From Deltaproteobacteria bacterium (GTDB lineage: Bacteria; Desulfobacterota; Binatia; Bin18), in the NCBI GenBank assembly GCA_016200595.1, contig JACQEL010000628.1, positions 1-8,583 on the forward strand: a stretch of 8,583 nt of DNA. Reading direction: 5' to 3'. Positions 5,999-8,583 of the stretch are shown piece by piece. Below the pieces are notes generated by a model, which saw only the letters and a program-made list of their open reading frames with translations, was not told where the DNA came from and made no database searches. A program made the translations under genes and the position numbers. Each line of letters opens with the position of its first letter. Position 1 is the first letter of the stretch.

Positions 5999-8583
5999 TC
6001 ACAAAAGTTCGCTCAATAACACCTTCGCCTCTTGCAAATCCCCGGTGTCAAACCCTTCAGTGAACCAACCGTAAGTCTCTGCCAATATCTGCCGGGCTTC
6101 TGCCTTTTTCCCCTGACTTTGCCAGAGTAGGCTCAGACTCATCACCGCTCGCAGTTCCAGCGACTTTGCCTGTTGCCGTTGGGCGATCTCGATGGCCTTG
6201 TGAAAACACGCCTCCGCTTCCAATTGCGGATTGCGGATTGCGGATTGCGGATTGCCGACTTGGGATTTTGGACTTGGGACTTGGGACTGAAGTACAAGTT
6301 GCCCTTTAATCCGATACAATTCCGCCGTCCACCATTGCTCTCCGCTTTCTTGCGTTTCAGAAAGCGCCTGAGCTAGTAAGGCAAGCCCAGCTTCAGTTTG
6401 TCCGACTTGTCCGTATGCTTCGGCCAGCAGGATGGACGGTTGCCCTAATCTCTCTATCCCCATCGCCTTCCAGGCGTCTATGCCTTGATGGATCTGAGCA
6501 ATGCCTTCTTCTTTTTGTCCTTGTTCGACGAGTGCTAACCCTCGCACAAACGTTCCCCCAGCAACCCAATAAGGGAATCCCTGCTCGCGGGCAAGCGCGA
6601 TGGTTGCCTCGGCGATTTCTTGCGTTGCCCGCCCTTCTCGACGGAAGCGATAGACTGAGGCAAGAAATTGCGAGGCGAAAGCAATACTAAAAGGATGGGC
6701 AAGTTCATGAGCCAAGGAAAGAGCCTGCCGGCCTCTCTGCAAGGCTTGATCCATATAACCGAGATGTTCGAGGACCCAGGCCGCATAAGCCAGGCACATG
6801 GTGCCGGTATCCTGGCTATACACGAAGGCACCAGATCCATCGCCACGGCGCTTCTCGGCATCATAAAGCGCGATTCCTTGCTCCAGGTGCGTTCGGGCAG
6901 CAGCAAACTCGCCGAGACGAAACAAGGTTAATCCTGGCATGAGATGCGCCGAGAGACGCAGCGCAGGATCTTGGACGCTCTGAGCTTGGCGGGTAAATTG
7001 CTCGGCCAGTTCATGGGCTATCTGATACTCTCCACGAACAAAATAAAACCTCGACAGGGAAAAAAGTGCGGGAAGAAGATCGGGAGTACTTCCTACTTGT
7101 TGATACAGCTCGCGAGCGCGAGCGTAGACTTTTGCCACCTCAGGGACAGCATAGCCTTTGGTGATAACCAGCGAGGCACCTAAGGCAATCAGCAAAGCGA
7201 GCTCTTGTCGAGCACGCGCAGGGGTATCTGGTAAAGTCGTCAATAGGTCCAGGGCAGTACTCAGGTGACCGATAGCGTCAGCGTAGGCCGAGTGTTGCAC
7301 GGCTTGCTGACCAGCCATCTGCAGATAGTGGAGGGCTTTTTCACTATTGCCGCTGTGTGTGTAATGATGCGCGAGTTCACTGTAGTGATCTTCGAGTTGG
7401 CCGCGAAATACGTCTTCGAGTCCCTGAGCGGTACGCTCGTGAAGCACCCTTCGCTGTTCGAGCAACAACGAACTGTAGGCAACCTCTTGCGTCAGGGCAT
7501 GTTTGAAGGTGTACTCTGGCTCCGGAAAGGCGGGCTGCTCATAGATAAACTCTTCGGCTTGGAGACGAGAGAGCAATCCTTGCAGTTGCTCAGGTGGTGC
7601 CGTCGCGACACGCGTGAGCACGCTGAAAGGAAACTCCCTGCCTATCACCGCTAGTATCTGCAGGAGATCCTTCTCCTCGCCGCGCAACCGGTCGATGCGC
7701 GCCGCCAACACGCCTTGTACGGTAGGGGGAATCTGGATGTCAGTCACGGACTTGGTGAGAAACAACCCGCCTGGGTCACAGACTAAGACTCCCTGCTCAA
7801 AGAGCGCTTTGACGATCTCTTCCATGAAGAAGGGATTTCCCTCAGTTTTGGCCAGGATGAATTGTTTGAGGGGCTGGAGGAGAGACTTCGCCGTTGCGCC
7901 GGTTTTCTGCTCCAGCAAGGTTGAGAGAACTTCCTGGGCGTCTTCTTGCTTGAGGGGATTGAGGCTCAATTGCGTGTAATAGCTTTTGGTATTCCACTCG
8001 TGCCGATACTCGGGCCGATAATTGACCAGCAGAACAATTCTTGCAGTGGTGACATGCTCGCTCAGAAGAAGAAGAAACGCCTGGGTCTCGGCGTCTAGCC
8101 ATTGCAGATCCTCAAACAGGAGAATCAGAGGCTGATTGAGGCTTTCCCGCACCAGCAGCCGCTTGACGGCTTGGAACAGGCGCTGGCGTTTAATCTGCGG
8201 ATCCATTTCGTGAAGAGTGGAGGCTGACTTGGCGATTCCCAGCAAGGCAAAGAGGTAAGGCAAAGTCTCTTCCAGGCTCTGATCGAGAGCGAGCACTTTT
8301 CCCATCACCTTCTCTCGTCGCCGTCGCTCATCGTCTTGCAGAGTAACCTGAAAGTAATTGCGCAGCAGGTCGATCAAGGGGAGATAGGGATAGGCTTTCC
8401 CGTGTGAAACCGAGAAGGTTTCCAGCACCAGACAGTCAGATTGTGAGACGAGTTTGAACTCATAGCACAGTCGGGACTTTCCGACTCCCGGCTCGCCTGC
8501 GACCGCCACAATCTGGCCGTGGCCTTCCTTCGCCTGGGCCAAGGCCTGGCGCATTTGCGCTAATTCATTCTGACGTCCGACGA
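5999..8583 (-). CDS. STAND-type AAA ATPase with TPR repeats, C-terminal part of a possible adenylate-cyclase/ATPase signalling protein (N-terminus cut by window edge)
   Basis: The frame is open to the right edge: VGRQNELAQ precedes the first in-window Met (8554), and a VGR-x-EL motif opens the AAA domain in this family, so this Met is internal and the true start is outside. Numbering from that Met: Walker A GEPGVGKS (20-27), Walker B LILLFEDLQWLD (143-154), KTEGNPFFMEE (236-246, typical after the sensor region), a winged-helix-like part ending in YTFKHALTQEVAYSSLL (348-364), then TPR-like helices from about 390 to 851. In well-known relatives this region follows a class III adenylate/guanylate cyclase domain or a Ser/Thr kinase domain; here that part is unseen. 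The protein probably uses ATP-driven oligomerisation, with the TPRs sensing a partner. Residues about 757-777 come from a heptamer repeat array and form a low-complexity linker. It is first in line with the 83-residue and protease genes. Confidence 0.88.
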   Translation of the reverse strand, partial: VGRQNELAQMRQALAQAKEGHGQIVAVAGEPGVGKSRLCYEFKLVSQSDCLVLETFSVSHGKAYPYLPLIDLLRNYFQVTLQDDERRRREKVMGKVLALDQSLEETLPYLFALLGIAKSASTLHEMDPQIKRQRLFQAVKRLLVRESLNQPLILLFEDLQWLDAETQAFLLLLSEHVTTARIVLLVNYRPEYRHEWNTKSYYTQLSLNPLKQEDAQEVLSTLLEQKTGATAKSLLQPLKQFILAKTEGNPFFMEEIVKALFEQGVLVCDPGGLFLTKSVTDIQIPPTVQGVLAARIDRLRGEEKDLLQILAVIGREFPFSVLTRVATAPPEQLQGLLSRLQAEEFIYEQPAFPEPEYTFKHALTQEVAYSSLLLEQRRVLHERTAQGLEDVFRGQLEDHYSELAHHYTHSGNSEKALHYLQMAGQQAVQHSAYADAIGHLSTALDLLTTLPDTPARARQELALLIALGASLVITKGYAVPEVAKVYARARELYQQVGSTPDLLPALFSLSRFYFVRGEYQIAHELAEQFTRQAQSVQDPALRLSAHLMPGLTLFRLGEFAAARTHLEQGIALYDAEKRRGDGSGAFVYSQDTGTMCLAYAAWVLEHLGYMDQALQRGRQALSLAHELAHPFSIAFASQFLASVYRFRREGRATQEIAEATIALAREQGFPYWVAGGTFVRGLALVEQGQKEEGIAQIHQGIDAWKAMGIERLGQPSILLAEAYGQVGQTEAGLALLAQALSETQESGEQWWTAELYRIKGQLVLQSQVPSPKSQVGNPQSAIRNPQLEAEACFHKAIEIAQRQQAKSLELRAVMSLSLLWQSQGKKAEARQILAETYGWFTEGFDTGDLQEAKVLLSELL
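6223..6285. repeat. Nine-unit heptanucleotide array inside the STAND gene, in frame
   Basis: On the plus strand the units are ATTGCGG four times (6223-6250), ATTGCCG, ACTTGGG, ATTTTGG, ACTTGGG and ACTTGGG (to 6285). The total of 63 bp equals 21 codons, so the reading frame is kept. On the coding strand the array gives an SQVPSPKSQVGNPQSAIRNPQ-type linker with a 7-residue period, between two TPR helices. ATTGCGG-like and ACTTGGG-like heptamers are, as I recall, found as intergenic arrays in other genomes, so this looks like an intergenic element that has entered a coding region. Confidence 0.85.

Noticed and set aside
6223..6285. Possible CRISPR-like array
   Set aside because: Units are 7 bp in direct tandem with no spacers and lie inside a coding frame, so this is a simple heptamer repeat.

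Overview
The window (mid-50s % GC by eye, densely coded, no tRNA, rRNA, CRISPR array or transposase seen) looks like chromosomal DNA of a Gram-negative bacterium with a large genome. A giant AAA/TPR signalling protein of the kind fused to adenylate cyclases, an OFA/MCT-like MFS carrier, and heptanucleotide and REP-like intergenic repeats are all common in deltaproteobacteria-like, Tectomicrobia/Binatota-like and cyanobacterial genomes. I cannot place it more precisely without a search.

Layout. 1-1269 (-): 5'-nucleotidase/UshA-type metallophosphoesterase with a signal peptide, cut by the left edge. 1270-1492: divergent intergenic region with two short palindromes, an imperfect 19-bp direct repeat reaching into the next gene, and four copies of the heptamer CTTGCCA. 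1493-3892 (+): the most unusual gene, a 799-residue protein with a Crp-type cyclic-nucleotide-binding domain, then a MalT/LuxR-type helical module without its ATPase, then a complete SLC13/DASS-like membrane transporter whose cation-binding SNT motifs have diverged. 3893-4013: convergent intergenic gap filled by a TCAGC heptamer array and a REP-like hairpin. 4014-5285 (-): 12-TM MFS transporter. 5375-5737 and 5734-5985 (-): a translationally coupled pair, a clan AA (retropepsin-like) aspartic protease and a conserved-looking 83-residue protein. 5999-8583 (-): the AAA-ATPase plus TPR part of a STAND-type signalling protein whose N-terminus, possibly an adenylate cyclase domain, lies beyond the right edge. 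This gene carries a 63-bp in-frame array of nine heptamers.

How the parts may work together. On the minus strand, the STAND gene, the 83-residue gene and the protease gene are separated by 13 nt and then a 4-nt overlap, so they look like one transcription unit, with the MFS gene 89 nt further down. On the other side, a cyclic-nucleotide-gated transporter is divergent from a periplasmic nucleotidase. If the missing N-terminus of the STAND protein is a class III cyclase, the window would hold a maker, a reader and a periplasmic scavenger of nucleotides. That link is inference only.
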